In this document: in pieces, positions 36,538 through 49,700 of the stretch
Position numbering within the stretch: position 1 is the stretch's first letter
Layout of the letters: the number at the start of each line of letters is the position of its first letter
Assembly: GCA_010645155.1 (NCBI GenBank)
Contig: CM021312.1
Location: 5,863,976 to 5,927,975 of the forward strand
Source of the DNA: Tigriopus japonicus
Taxonomy: Eukaryota; Arthropoda; Copepoda; Harpacticoida; Harpacticidae
Reading direction: 5' to 3'
DNA: 64,000 nt
Notes under the pieces: model-generated
What the model saw: only the letters and a program-made list of their open reading frames with translations
Databases searched by the model: none
What the model was told of the DNA's origin: nothing
Program-made: the position numbers and the translations under genes

Positions 36538-37996
36538 GTTGATTTGGGTGTTTCACGATTCTGTGTCACACTTCCTGTGCTCAATCAAAATAGTTTCTCT
36601 TTTACGGCAGGAGATCTTTACCTTACTCACTCTTGTCTTCAACTGAGGACGGCCCTTCACTCAAGTCTATTGAACACACACGATCCTGGAGTGTGTACTA
36701 CGACTACTTCATGCTCTAGCCACTCACTTCATGGTGGTTTTGAGAGGAGCTCGTTTCCACATCGAACGAGGTTAGTCCATTGGAGAGAGATCTGAAGGAT
36801 GAGAACAATCACCAGGGCCTATTTTTTGTTTGATTCCGGCGCTTGTCGTAACTCTTTCTCAACGTCTCTAAGATGATTGCGAAAATTTGTGTCACTCCGC
36901 ATGAACGTTGCACGAACGGACATGGCGAGAATGGTTCACATAATCAACCATCCATTATCTTGATCTCTGTCTAATGACATGTGCCATAAGACGGCAGGAC
37001 AAAGGTTCAAGTCAATGTCGTTCATTGACTCGTGATTCCGCTCGCGAATCTTCACATGTCTTTTTATGCTCTTCAACCGGCCGGTGTGCTATTCAGTACA
37101 TGCGGAAAATTGCATGGTAACTTGTCCCTGTTGTTGATTACCATGCCTTTCTGACCATGTGAATGCACTGTATACACATGTACATTGAGAACCAGTGTTA
37201 AAATCAAGTCAAATATTGAAACAAATAGCAAAGACCTTCGGGAGTGTGAGTTCATGTATTATTCATGGAACTGACTTGTGATGGATGATCTTTGATGGTT
37301 CAGTCGAGCACATATATAATTGACCATTACCAGGAAAAGCTATCCTTGAAAGTTCTGTCTGAACCTCGAACAGTAGGCCAGAAGCCTGCTCATAATGGTA
37401 ATGATGGGAAGATTGGTTCAGTTGGTATAAACGTGTGGATTTCACGGTCATCCAGTTGAACAAACCTGACCAATTCTCGAATTTTCTACTCGTGGCAAAA
37501 CTCTAATAAGGGTACGAAACCTCTGTCGGTTTGACTTATACTGACTGATGTCATGCTCAGTTTGCCGCCGAAAATGCATTTCATGTTTCCTCGTGAACAA
37601 TCTGCTCGAATAAGATTCAACAAAAAGTGCATAAAATAGGAAGCATTGAACGTGGATGATTCGGCAGTTGAGGCCATCGGTTGAAAGAAATCCTGAAACG
37701 TATCATTTTCCTATTTTGAGAGCAAATAAACTTATTACGTATTTCAACACCCAAAATCTTTGTTTTTTTTTCTCTTTTCCGGATTTGTAACCAACGTAAT
37801 GAATGAAATTCCATCCACGAATGAGGTTTTTAATGAAATCTTGTCAAGAATAGTGTTAAGAAAACTATCTAGAAGTGTTTCGAAACTTGACAACGGGCCG
37901 TGTAACGTACGTATGTGTGTATGTAACGTTACGTATACCGTACATTGGTCTTATTGATGTTAGTAAAAGTGTGTATAAAGTGGGAGCACGTAGCGC

Positions 37997-38407
37997 GGTA
38001 AATAGGTCACATGGTAAAAAGGTCACCGTAACATGGTCACGGTAAAACGGTCAAAAAAGGAAAAGGCCACGGTTTAAAGGTAACCGACCCCCGCACCGCC
38101 AGAGGGAGCCAAGGGGATGACCCCAAGAGCTCTGGTATGTTCTATGGTTGAATATTGTTCAATAGGACCCAAGATTAACTGAGTGGAGCACTTTTATGTT
38201 AAGGTCTCATAAGCCATAAATTATACTATCATATGCCCATGGGCTTCTAAGATATTCCGAGTGGGACATCCAAATACTTAGGGAAAAGGTATCTTTTTAC
38301 CGTGACCTTTTTTCTGTGTTCGTTTTACCTTGTGACCGTTTTAACATGTGACCTTCTTAACGTGACCTTTTTTCCTTGTGACCGTTTCGTTTGTGACCCT
38401 TTTACCT
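37997..38407. mobile_element. Foldback element built of GGTCAC/GGTAAA words
   Basis: The left side repeats GGTAAA and GGTCAC motifs (for example TAGGTCACATGGTAAAAAGG); the right side has the inverse (GTGACC, TTTTACC) several times, ending TTTTACCT. Arms of about 100 bases enclose a non-repetitive centre without coding content. Confidence 0.75.
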
Positions 38408-40199
38408 ACAATCCTCAAAATAGGGCAGGGAAAACTAAATTTCAGACAACCAAGAGATTCAAAACATATATTGTTTGAAAAATACTTTCATCAAGAACTT
38501 TTGTTTTTATACAATTTCTCTAAGGGGCCCCTATTTTCAACGGGGCCGCCCTTGAATTCAATGGACAAGTGTAGTCGAACGAATTCAGCTGGAGATTTGG
38601 GGCCAAACTGGCCAGGGATGCCTAAGAATTGAGACCAATAGAGATATTGTCTCTCAGGGACAAATTGAAAAGAAAAACAAATGAAGGGCCACCTGTCCGT
38701 TGAGAAAAGCGCTCACCCCTCTATATGCTTCAAATTACTCTCACCTCCATAAAGTTCATTTAATTACTTTCAAAACGAGCACATGTGCTAGATGTTACTA
38801 ATGCGATAACTACTGCTTTCATTAGATTTTTCTCTGGGTGGCCAAGAATTCAAAATACGGCTTTAGCCGATAACAGATGCATCCAGCTTTTCCGTGATCC
38901 TTGTTTTAGGGCTTTTAAGGGCATGTAGGTGGACTTTGGGAGAGGAAATTTCGGAGAAAAAAACCCGAACGGGTTTGATATTTCGGGTCTCATGTAAATC
39001 GGGCGGAATTGAACCAACCCTGCTTCAGACGCACAAGTTCACGGAAGTAAAAAGGGTAAACATTTACTAGAATTATTACTTCACTTTGTAATAAAAAAGC
39101 CTTTTACTTTTGATTCGGGGTGAAACTTAAATCAAAATCGAAAAGTATTGTTCGAGATAAAGTTACAATCCTTGGTCAAGAATGAAGTTCAAAACAAAAG
39201 TTGGACTATCAATCCCAATTGAATGACGGTCCTGACAAGTAATGTTTTGAGCCTTGAAGTCGTCAAACTTTGCCAAATTACTTCTTTCCAATCTCCCCAA
39301 TTAGTGTTTTAGATAGACAAAAGTAACTGAAATGAAATCTGCTTCCACTTATAAAAAGAAGAATATTTCTTAAATATGTTCGTAATGAAAAAGGGCTTGA
39401 CGTATTGTGGTTCAAAGAAAGTATGTTGAAAAAACAGAAAATCTCAATGTAGAAGGAGATATTATCCCCCTTGACTTCTCTTCAAAAAGATGTCAGTGTT
39501 TCCCCCACAGGAAATGGTTGTTACAATCATCAGTATGAAGTCGAATTAAAGCGACATTTTCTAGGAATTGCTTCAATACGTACGTTGTTGTTAACTCTAG
39601 TGAGCTCAAAACTGGGAATTCCAACGTAATAAGTTTTGAAGCATGACGAGTGCGCAAAACCTAAATACACAGAACTGATGATTAGATCGCCGTAAACTCT
39701 TCACAAACTATTGGAGAGTTCTAGTGATAACCAATTCAAAACGTTACAGTTTGCTTTTCAATGACTCATATGACCCTAAAAAGCGAACCATTTCAAAGTT
39801 TGATTGACAATTCAAGTCCTCAATTTTTGGAAGACAAGAAGGTCTAGAAAAGGGCCGATTCTATCAATTTTGTGGTCAATCATGGAGACAATTTGGATAC
39901 TTTGTGGTTAGGGAAGTCGATGGTTGTCTTGAATCGAGATTTGTCAATCGATTCAAAAAAGTAAGGTGCAAAGTTGAGGTCGGGCTATAAAATGTGGACA
40001 ATTTTAGAGAGAAAATAAAGCCATAGGTGGGCCCACTTATAAAAAGCAACCGCTCCTAAATGTTCATATAGCAGAAGGATATTGTAACTAAAGATAGTAA
40101 GAGTTTTGCAAAGAAAATGTCACTAAAGGCAAAAAACTGAGTTGAAAGAGAAAAATGAGGTCCCATTCTCGAAATTTTTTTACTTTCGATATTTCACAA

Positions 40200-40770
40200 A
40201 AACCCGTATAACTAGGGCCAGGGAAAATATTTGCAAAAAAGTGACAAAAAATTAAATATATGTTTCCTTTAAAAGGCCAAAATATTTGGAAAAAGTCGGA
40301 TATTTCGAACAAATCTTGTTTTGGCCAAAGCTATTGTTTGTTCATTTCGTCTGTGTGCACCAATTTATCCAATATATTTTTAGTAAGTTTAGTGCAACGG
40401 GTCATTTTTTTGAGGGACATTTGACACCTAACTGATTTAACAATAGCATTTGCAATTTGCCTCAATAGTTGCCGCAGTTTTTTGTCTTTATAACAAAATG
40501 ACAATAAAATAGTTATGGTCTTTAATGTATAACTTAAGTACAAATGCCCTTTGGTACACATTTTGTATTTTTGACTCATGTTGGTTAAGCATTTTTTCGC
40601 AATGGCCATTCATTTATTTTGCTGAAATGATTATCCTGAAGTATTTTTTCTGCCTAAAAAGTCAAGGAAATATTTAATATTTCCTCGAAACAGCCAAAAT
40701 ATTGAAAAAATCGAGAAATATCACTAAAGAAATATTTTGAAAAAGATAGTTCCGGGTCCTACTTACAGCT
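40200..40770 (+). mobile_element. Dispersed repeat, copy 1 (GGGCC(A/C)GG-ended)
   Basis: Starts near TAGGGCCAGGGAAAATATTTG and ends near GATAGTTCCGGGTCCT. It is similar, in inverse, to the sequence that surrounds the mariner element at 54440-56255. No coding content. Confidence 0.6.
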
Positions 40771-40960
40771 CTTGCGTTCAAACTCATAAATCTTCATAAA
40801 TACCTTGAAGTTAAAAATTGTCTAGTTGAATCTATGAAGCCCATTTTTGAAGAGAAACGGGGTTCTATCTCGTCATGGCTACAGATCTAAACAAGGCCAC
40901 AACAGAGCCCAGCTTTCAAGTTAAATCTTCAAAGGTATTCCATATAGTTAGACATTCAAC

Positions 40961-43607
40961 ATGACCCTCGTCATTAGAAAAGCTAAACAGCACAACCATG
41001 AGCAACACGTCAATCACGATTATGGGACTTGGACCAGATGTGGAAAGTTGACCATCATCCCGATAGTCATTTTCAGTATAAGCTTAGCTACATGGGCAAC
41101 GTACTACGTAGCCGTCCATGCTTATGCTCAATCCGGCCCATTTGAAGGTTAATATCAATTCATGATCCTGACAAGAGAAGCTATCATCTACGTAGAAATT
41201 ACTTCTGTTTTTAAAAAGTGACTGGCCAATGGGGGAAATGGAGTTCATGGTCTGGTTGTTCCGAAGATTGCGGAGGAGGGATCATGACCCGCACCAGAAT
41301 TTGCGCCAACCCTCTTCAAACAGGATGGGTCAAATTCTGTGAAGGTTCTACATCGGAGACATTGGCATGTAATTCGTTCAATTGTATTAAAGGTGAGTGC
41401 AAGGGTAAATACGTATACAAAGAAAATGTGGTCGGCAAGCAGACCACAAAGACGATTCACCAAGTTGATGGCGGTTCCGTTTGACGAAAGATTGCATCAC
41501 TTTGGAGCAGAAACGACGGTTGAAATGTGATCTTGTCACTTGTCTGACAGTTAGGATATGATTTGTCACAATTTATCCTAGCTTCAATCCGTTCAGAGGA
41601 GGGCTAGAATCCCAAATTAGAGCCATGTCATGTGCCATACTTTTCTTTAGTCTGCAAAGTGACGAGATGCATTAGAGTTGTAACTCTTTAAAAACGATCT
41701 TGACATTTTTATGCGTAATTTCGGTACCTTCTAAAAAATGTATTTCGGCAAGTACCTCAAGTTTCAGTGTAGTCGAGCATGATATCGATCAATGATACTG
41801 ACCTTTGATTGTATATCTTTTTGCTGCTTCTTTGATCTTATGTGATTTATCAGATGCTATTTCCCGGTTGATGATGCAAAGTGGTTGTTTCCGTTCTGTT
41901 AAGATTCATTTTTGTCGAAACTTATTGCACATTGTGTATCAGTGCTTGATTTGGAGCAAGCACAAAAAAATACAATATTTTTAATAAAAAATGGGGCCAT
42001 TGTATTAATGTTGGGTAGAATCAAAATACTTGATAATTACTTGTTTTTTTACAATCCAATTAATAACTGGCATTTAAAAAAAGTTCATTTTAATTTCTCA
42101 AAGAAAACATTTCTGCTTTGTGGCATCATTGCGCGACAACTTAAAAGAAAACATTTGTTCAAAGAGACTTTGCATCGAGCGAGGTTTCGCGAACAATCTT
42201 AGGTTGTTCCGAAATAAAATAGCATAAGCTATCAGTAAGCAATCTGACTCAACCACTAGAGCGAGATTCAGAAAGTTTGTACGTAAAACTTTTTTAAAAA
42301 TGGCAGTTTTGGCACAAAAAAAAGTTTGGAAACATTTTGAAATTTCGAAGTTTTGATCCGACCTAAAATAAATTGCCTGATTTCACCTCAGTAAGAGACC
42401 GAGTTCAAAATTTTGAGCTTACTTTAAAATCGAGAACCAGAAAAAATATCGTCTCGAGGAATAAGCAACCTTGGCCCAAAAAGTGACAAATTGAGAAAAC
42501 AAAGTTTTTCACTTCAAAACTTTTTTTTTGGCATTTTTTCAACCTTTTTCCGCACTCCATCAATTAGGTTTTTATTTGGAACAAACCCCCCATTTCATTT
42601 CATTTAGAGCCCCAAGTGAGCGACGTGACGGGTCGTCTTGATTCATGGGTTGAATGGAGCAAATGTTCCAAAGATTGTGGAGGTGGAATTCGGACCCGAT
42701 CTCGTCATTGCATTGGTTCCATGGGGGCACAATGCCATGATGCAACAGAACAAAAAGAGCTTTGTAACACTCATATTTGTCCTATCGTTGGATATTGGAC
42801 CTTTTGGAGTGAATGGACCCTGTGCACCAAGACGTGTGATTCTGGCAAACGATTTCGCCACCGAAAGTGCACCAAACCATCATTACCAAATGGACAACAG
42901 TAAGTTTACCGTTATTTTTTACTACTATTCAACAATTACGCATGATATTTACAGCTGATATGGACGGTTTTGTGTCTCTGAGAAACTTTTGCCATTTTTC
43001 ATCTTTCGCTCTCGTTGAATTTTCTGGGTTTTATTGTCCATACAAATACGGCCAATTACTTTGACATCAGCAATATCATTTTTATCCACACTCAAGACTT
43101 CCTTTTTGCTCCTAGACTAAATAAAAGACAGGTTTTTGATCTGCTTTTCTTTGTTTTTCGTGTCCCCAAAATGTCCCCTCGGTGTCACCTTGTGATTTAC
43201 ACTGTTCAAAAAACCCTTCAAGAGAATACAGTAGCATCAGTCCATGAATAGCAATTAATCCTCGGAAACCATTTTCAAGGAAGGTGGTTCACTGTACGTA
43301 AACTTGCTCTTTTTACGTTTTTTCCTCTTTCTTTTTGTCATTAACAACTCACCTGAGAACACTTCTCCCCGAATCTTTCAGCTCTTGTAATGGTCTAGAT
43401 AAAGAAGAGATATACTGCAGTGTTTGGTCTTGTCCCAAAAATGGACAGTGGACTGAATGGACAGAATGGACCGATTGTACGGCTTCTTGTGGTGGTGGAT
43501 ATCGTCAAAGATCCAGAACTTGTGATGATCCACCCCCAAGCTTAGGTGGTACATATTGCGAAGGAAAAGCGGCCGAAGTCTCATTTTGTGACGCCGGACT
43601 TTGTTAG
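40961..43607 (+). CDS. Membrane-anchored protein with four thrombospondin type-1 repeats
   Basis: Four exons: 40961-41147, 41219-41392, 42608-42899, 43382-43607; phases close; 292 residues. A short basic N-terminus without signal peptide is followed by one hydrophobic segment (LTIIPIVIFSISLATWATYY, about residues 30-50), which suggests a type II signal anchor with the rest outside. Then come four TSR modules, each with the W-x-x-W/C pattern: WGKWSSWSGCSEDCGGG, SWVEWSKCSKDCGGG, YWTFWSEWTLCTKTCDSG and WTEWTEWTDCTASCGGG. TSRs bind matrix and glycans and are often C-mannosylated at these Trp residues. The first ATG of the exon is used; an upstream ATG at 40875 is in another frame and ends at once. 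A stop follows the last TSR directly. The specific gene is not recognised. Confidence 0.92.
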
Positions 43608-43633
43608 TGAAAAAGAATGAAAACCAAGAGAAT

Positions 43634-43639
43634 AATAAA
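43634..43639 (+). terminator. Poly(A) signal of the TSR gene
   Basis: AATAAA 27 bases after the stop codon, about 70 bases before the CABLES stop on the other strand. Confidence 0.6.
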
Positions 43640-43709
43640 CTGAGAATCCAGGTTCTTTGTCATTCGTTATCCAATATAGATGTATATTTCTCTGATCTGT
43701 TCTGAGCAT

Positions 43710-46700
43710 TCACGTTTCATAAAGTAATCTTTGATAATGAGGAAATATTTGCCAACTGGGTATATGGAGACCAAACTCTAGAGTCACCAAAACACAAAAT
43801 TCGGTGGAGAGAAGATCCCGTCGATTGATTCGGAAGACGCTCTCTATTTTCTGGAAGATTGAGAGGCATTTTTGTTTAGTTACAGACAATGCTTTTCTCT
43901 TAAGCGATCAGAGCTTACCTCAATTAGCAACGTCAGATCTGCTTTCTTAACGTCATTCATTTTTGCTGCCAGAATGAGACAGGCACCCGCACAAAATTTT
44001 CGATTTGCCTTGTTGATATTATTCTTCAGAACCAGAATTTCGAAATAAACGTAGGCCATGGCTACGGTTAACAGATCCAAACCACATTCAACCACGACCA
44101 CCCGTTTCATCTCGCGTTTGATACTGTAAAAATGTTAAATATGGATACTTTATACATGGTTTCACACAGACCAACTTGATCACAAGATACCTTCGCAGCT
44201 TGGAGAGAGAAAGTTGAAGGTATGGAAATCGCTCCTTGAACTTGGAATTAAGCTCCTTCTTAAGTTCAGAAGGTTTCACATACTCGATGACCGACGTCTG
44301 TAAGTAAAACATTGTAATTCAAAATTATTTGTTTTACCGGAGACAGTTAAACTGATATTATGGCTCAGATATACCATTGAAAGATGTTATCATTGTGGAT
44401 AAAGATAGTTTTGTTTCTAGAAAAGGCTCAACCAAGAAGCACTGAATCTCTGGAGTGGGAGGCTAGCAATGATATTTCTTCTAGGATTAATTCAATTGCG
44501 TTCTGTAAACGAGACCTGACTTGCATTTAGTAGACTGCGTATTTCAAATTTCAGCTCAATCGAATGCCGGAGTGAAAAGTTATGCTTTCTGAAACTTGTA
44601 TACTGAAGAGGGCATGGAAGCGTTCGCCCTTTTGAGGTAAAACCATTACCACAAAAGGGCTAGTCAAGGGCTAGTTCATTCATTGTCGGTAAGATTTGCA
44701 CTGAACTTTGAGTGGGCATAATATTTGACTCCGACACTTGATTGAGCTGAAAATTGAAATACGTATTTTTGTCAACATAGGCAAGGTCTCATTTGCAGAA
44801 GAACGTCATTAAATTGTTCCTACTGGAAATCACGATTCATTCCTCTTGTTCTCCTCCCAGTCCAGAGAAATTCAGTGGTTCTTGGCTCAAGAGAAAAAAA
44901 CGTGTTTATCCAAGGGTACCTTTAACTGGTTAGTGTGATACAAAGTGACACGGCATATTTTGCTAAAAATAAAAGTAAAAGTAAACTGCAAGCACTGCGT
45001 GGAATGTATATAAAAAGAAAACTTTCACCACGGAGTAATTTGTCTGCAAACGTTAAATAATACACGTTTCTAAGATAAGAAATTAAGGTATGTTAAATTT
45101 AAACTAAATGATCAATTTCTCTGAAATGAGCAAAAAAGCACGACCTATGTCATAATGAACGCGTCTTCTTGTCATCGTTCTTAAAAGATTTTAAGAGTGA
45201 AACCTTTAAATCAGTATTTTATGCCTATTCCAAAAGACCACGCTTAAAACGGAGCACATGAATCCATGCGCCAAATAGGCTGGCCAAGAAGGCTTTCTAC
45301 TTTTCCACTTCATTCTGAGTGAGGCCTGTGGCTTCGCTGATCTGCATGGGACTTTTGTGACTCACAAGTGTTTCTGTTTGTTGCTCCCTCATACACTTTT
45401 ACACCTGCTATTGCAGTTCTTTTAGCCTATGGAATCAATTGAACGATATTCTGTTAACTGTGACACTCACTTTTGAATTTGTCCGAAAACTAAAATGTTA
45501 AGTTTTTGAACATGGCTGGACAATCAACAGGGCTCAATTTGTCTCGCACCAACTCTGAAGAATCCGAAGAATCGTTTGTTCCAACTTATTCAGGTAAAAT
45601 TGGTTCCTCTTTATAACAATTTGAAACTTTGAGAAGGAATTTTATTTCAGAAAAAGAACAGATAGTTGTTCTTTTAAACTTATATTTAAGTTGACAATGT
45701 AAGAACTTGTCCATTCAAATTACACACCCAAAAGCATTCCAAAATCAGAATGTGAGTGTGAATCAGAGAATGAAAAGAATGCGTTTTATTTCAGCAATTA
45801 TACATTTTGTAATTTAATGGAATTTATCAAAATTTGAAAGAAAATGACAATGCTAACTTCCTAAACAAGTTTGATTCGAATGCAATTTTGTTTCAATTTC
45901 CAAAAACATATCTCTTGAACAATAAAGCTTATCGCCTTATTCTAATAGATCTGGACAATCCAACCATTGAAAGACCAACATCAATGTCGAATATTCATGT
46001 AGTTCATCAACGTCGAGGAAAACCCGAACAAAGAGCCTTGCTCTTTTGCCATTTCCTATTCAAATCCCTGGCCTTGATCATCTACTTATTCTCTGGGCTT
46101 TGGGGATTGGGATACATCACCACTTTTGTCATCGTGGTTATGCTCTTAAGCATCGATTTCTGGTTGGTCAAAAACTTGAGTGGTCGTCTTTTGGCTGGCC
46201 TTCGTTGGTGGAGTGTTACAGACGATTATGGCCAAATGCAATGGAGGTTCGAAGGATGGACCCCTGAAGAACGCCAAATTGCTTACAAAAGTCAGGTCCA
46301 TCTTTTTTGGATCGGGATCATTACCCAACAGATAACTTGGACCATCCTTTTGCTCTCGGCCTTGTTTGGACTCAAACTGGCGTGGATGGTTATTGGTTCC
46401 ATCGCGTTTTCATTAAACGGGGCAAATGTGCTCGGTTATATTCGATGCCGACTGAATCAACGAAACCAAGAAGCCGGATTCTTAACGCGGATAAGAGATT
46501 CCGTGGTGGGACTCTTCAAACCCAGTGGTTACATGAGGGGTGAACCCATTTATACTGGGTAGATAACTTACCACATACGATGGGAATGGCAAGAAGGTCC
46601 GATGTTTTCCCGCTATGAGCCATCCATCCAGTTCATGGGGAGAGTATCCACTAGATATACTTCCTCTCACCCCTTCGTTATGCTCTGAAACAACTTTTCG

Positions 46701-49700
46701 TTATCTTGTTTTCTGTTGTATTAAGTGATTTCATTGTTAAATATATTCACCTGGTATCTTGGGATACTCGTTTAAAGGTGACCTAAGAAACGAAATTTGT
46801 TAAAATAAGCTCTCTCAATTATGGGTGGACTTTGTTACCTGAAACTTTGTCTTCCGGTGGAAAAATGAGCTTCCCGCCGTTCAATATCTTCCGCGGTAGT
46901 CGGTTGCAATAAATGACTATAGGATGTTTCCTAAAAATGTTCAAATCCCTCCATTATTTCGTTCAATCGTTGCAACATTACAATAGTTACACTTAGAGAC
47001 GAATGAAGATACAAATTGACGTGTGAAAAATATTGTGAATTGTGTCAGCCGTAGATGTAAATAACGTAAGTGATTTGTTCCACAATTAATACAACAACAA
47101 CTGGGGGTAAAAACGAGCTTTGCTTTGGTTAAATATCGACAGTGTTGAAACAACGATAAGTCAAAAAGTGCACTAGAAATATAAAGAGAGCAAGCTAATG
47201 ACCATCTGGGGAACCAACTAAGGCCAATCATGCAATCCGGGGCATCTCACTCACAAAAACCGCTAAAGATGTGTCAAAAATGTAGCCGTGGCTAGACGAA
47301 CGTTGCTTTTGCGCTTGAATCTTGGTTATTCCAGAAGGTTGACCCCCACCAACCACTTCATTCTGACGCAGAGTTTTGACAGGCTGGCCGGCGTGACCTT
47401 TGGGGTTTGCAGCCTGCTTATCAAGCGAGACAGTACTGCCCACTTCTTTGGGGGAGACTGTCCCGCCCCTCAGGGAGGTCGGTCCTCCAGTGGATCGTGT
47501 CTTTTTTAACGAGAGTTTTTTACTGAGGTGAGTAGCGTGGAATGTGACCCGACTAATGAGCGTTGGAGGAGGGTGCGAAAGTGGAAGCACAGCTATGGTG
47601 GAACTGGCTGGAGTCTAAGTCGGTGGAATGAGGAAAAACGCGGATAAGATTTTTCAACTGAAGGGTGTGGTGGCACTTGATAGTCTTTTTATTTCGGAAT
47701 TTCATATTGCTTGAAATCCGTACTTGAGTAGCCAAGGTGCTCATTTGAGCTTGAGGCATTCAAGGAAATAAAGTTGCACAGCATTGCAACAAATATAATG
47801 TCATAAAAACATGCTCATAAACAAATATTGGAATATTTTCCAGAACACAATGGGCTAAGCAGTTGTAATGATAGAGTATTTCGTTCTTTTTTCGCAATAA
47901 GAACTGTCATGCCATTACAACGGCCTAAAACTCAATTCGGCACGTTTCTAAGACCAAACTTTTTCTCTTTTTTTGTCATTTTTGAGTTACAAAATTGACT
48001 TTTTCGAGAAAACTTTGAAAAGCAAGATATCAATTATGACGGACCATGGAGGATGTAAACTGGAATTTATGGTCGGTTTATGGACGAACGAACTAAAATT
48101 CAATAGTTTAGAGTAGAATGAGTGAGTGGTTCATGTTTCCTCACAAATTCAATGCATTCACTCTGTACCCTTTGCCAAATCAGGCTGACTAAAGCTTGCA
48201 CACTATCTAGTGATTAATAAACGATCTATGGTCCTGACAACTGTCAGCCGAAAATCGAGCCGTCAATATCTTTACTTTACCAAAAAGAGAAAAATTAAGA
48301 AAATTTTCAAACATTCAGTTGTCACCAAAAACTGGAATCATTTTGTCTTAAAAATAATTGTATCACAAAAACGCAGCGTAGATTTCATTCAAACGTAGTG
48401 TTTCATTCAAAAGCGAAAATTCTGACACTAATAGTAATCAATTACATTTGAAATCAAAGTAAGTGTTAGTAATTACATTTGAAATTGAAGTAATTGTAAG
48501 CAATGAGGGAAATTCAGTAAACATCAGCTATGCCTGATTGTTTACGGCTTAACTCGGTCATGGCCTCTGGTGCCTCATTGCTTCACTATCATTCTGTGAT
48601 CGCGTTTCGTTCTCGACCATTTGTCGCGTTTTGATCAAGCGCAGAGTAAAAAGAACAGAAGCTTCACAAAAAAGGCTTTGCAAGACAACGAGGCACAAAA
48701 TCAACAACCTTTTTCTCACTTTGTATCAAGACGGAAGAGTCATTTTTAAGTTCAAAGACTTTTGAGGCCACTTTTGAAGTTGAAAAGTACTACCGCATAT
48801 TTATTTGAATCCTGTTGACTGGATTTCACGCAAAATCCCGGTATAAACTTCCTTAAAAATACCTAAAATTGAGTCTTCTGTAATGGGTGCAAAACTCCTG
48901 TAATTAGTTTCATATGAACCAATGTAATTTTGATTTTTAATTACAAATTACTATTACATTGTCACCTTAATTCTGGGATTAGACAAACCGCAGATTTTTC
49001 CCTATCTTTCCAATAGTTTTCAGTATGCAAATTGATGCACCCAAAGTTACTACTTTTTTTAAAGTTTTGACGCTTCTCACACATTTTGCATAAAAAAAAA
49101 GATCCAGCAAGGTTTGAAAAGGAATGCTTCAATGTAATTCAATCGCCGTTTGAAAGTAATTGTAATAAATTACATTTTGAACAGAAAGGTATTTCATTTT
49201 TATGTTTGCATGGAGGTCATGTGGAGTAAAATCTGACAAAAAATTGTTATTCTTACCTGGGATTCGTCAAGTTTTTCACCTAGCATGATATCATTGAAGT
49301 CAAATCCATCATGGATGAGCGAGAATTGTCGGGCTCCGGAGTTCGTTCGAGTTCGTTTGTAATGATCTCGGTCACTCCTAGAGAGAGAAAGTAACAATTT
49401 TGTTACCGGAATTTCTAAAACATACCCTGGAAGTGAACAGAAAGAAAGCCCGGGTGTTTTCTGTTGAAAAATATGAAACTATGGAACAAGCATGTGATGT
49501 TTTTAAACAGTGCCGAACATCATTTTTGATTCGGGAGAAAATGATACAAATTCAAGTTCAGCACATCAGTTTTGGGTCTACCTGAAACTCAGCCTTGAAA
49601 GGGATTGCCGCCTGAAACGCGAAGCGTATATTAACACAAAAAGTGCTTGCTGACCTTCTTCTCTCATATTGTGTGTGTTGAATACTTTAATTGAGATTGC

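Larger units (their letters stand above)
36538..40960. other. Long intergenic stretch
   Basis: 4.4 kb between the divergent FAS1 and TSR genes. I see no gene. It holds the GGTCAC foldback element (37997-38407) and one copy of a repeat family at about 40200-40770. The FAS1 promoter should lie just above 36537, but no clear TATA box can be argued. Confidence 0.6.

Noticed and set aside
40875..40934. Upstream ATG frame of 20 codons before the TSR gene
   Set aside because: It ends at a TGA overlapping the chosen start. Its possible GTATTC donor is weak and no acceptor would join it in frame.
41912..42202. 96-codon open frame on the + strand
   Set aside because: Sits in the TSR gene intron, low complexity and Lys/Phe/Leu-rich from AT bias; no family resemblance.
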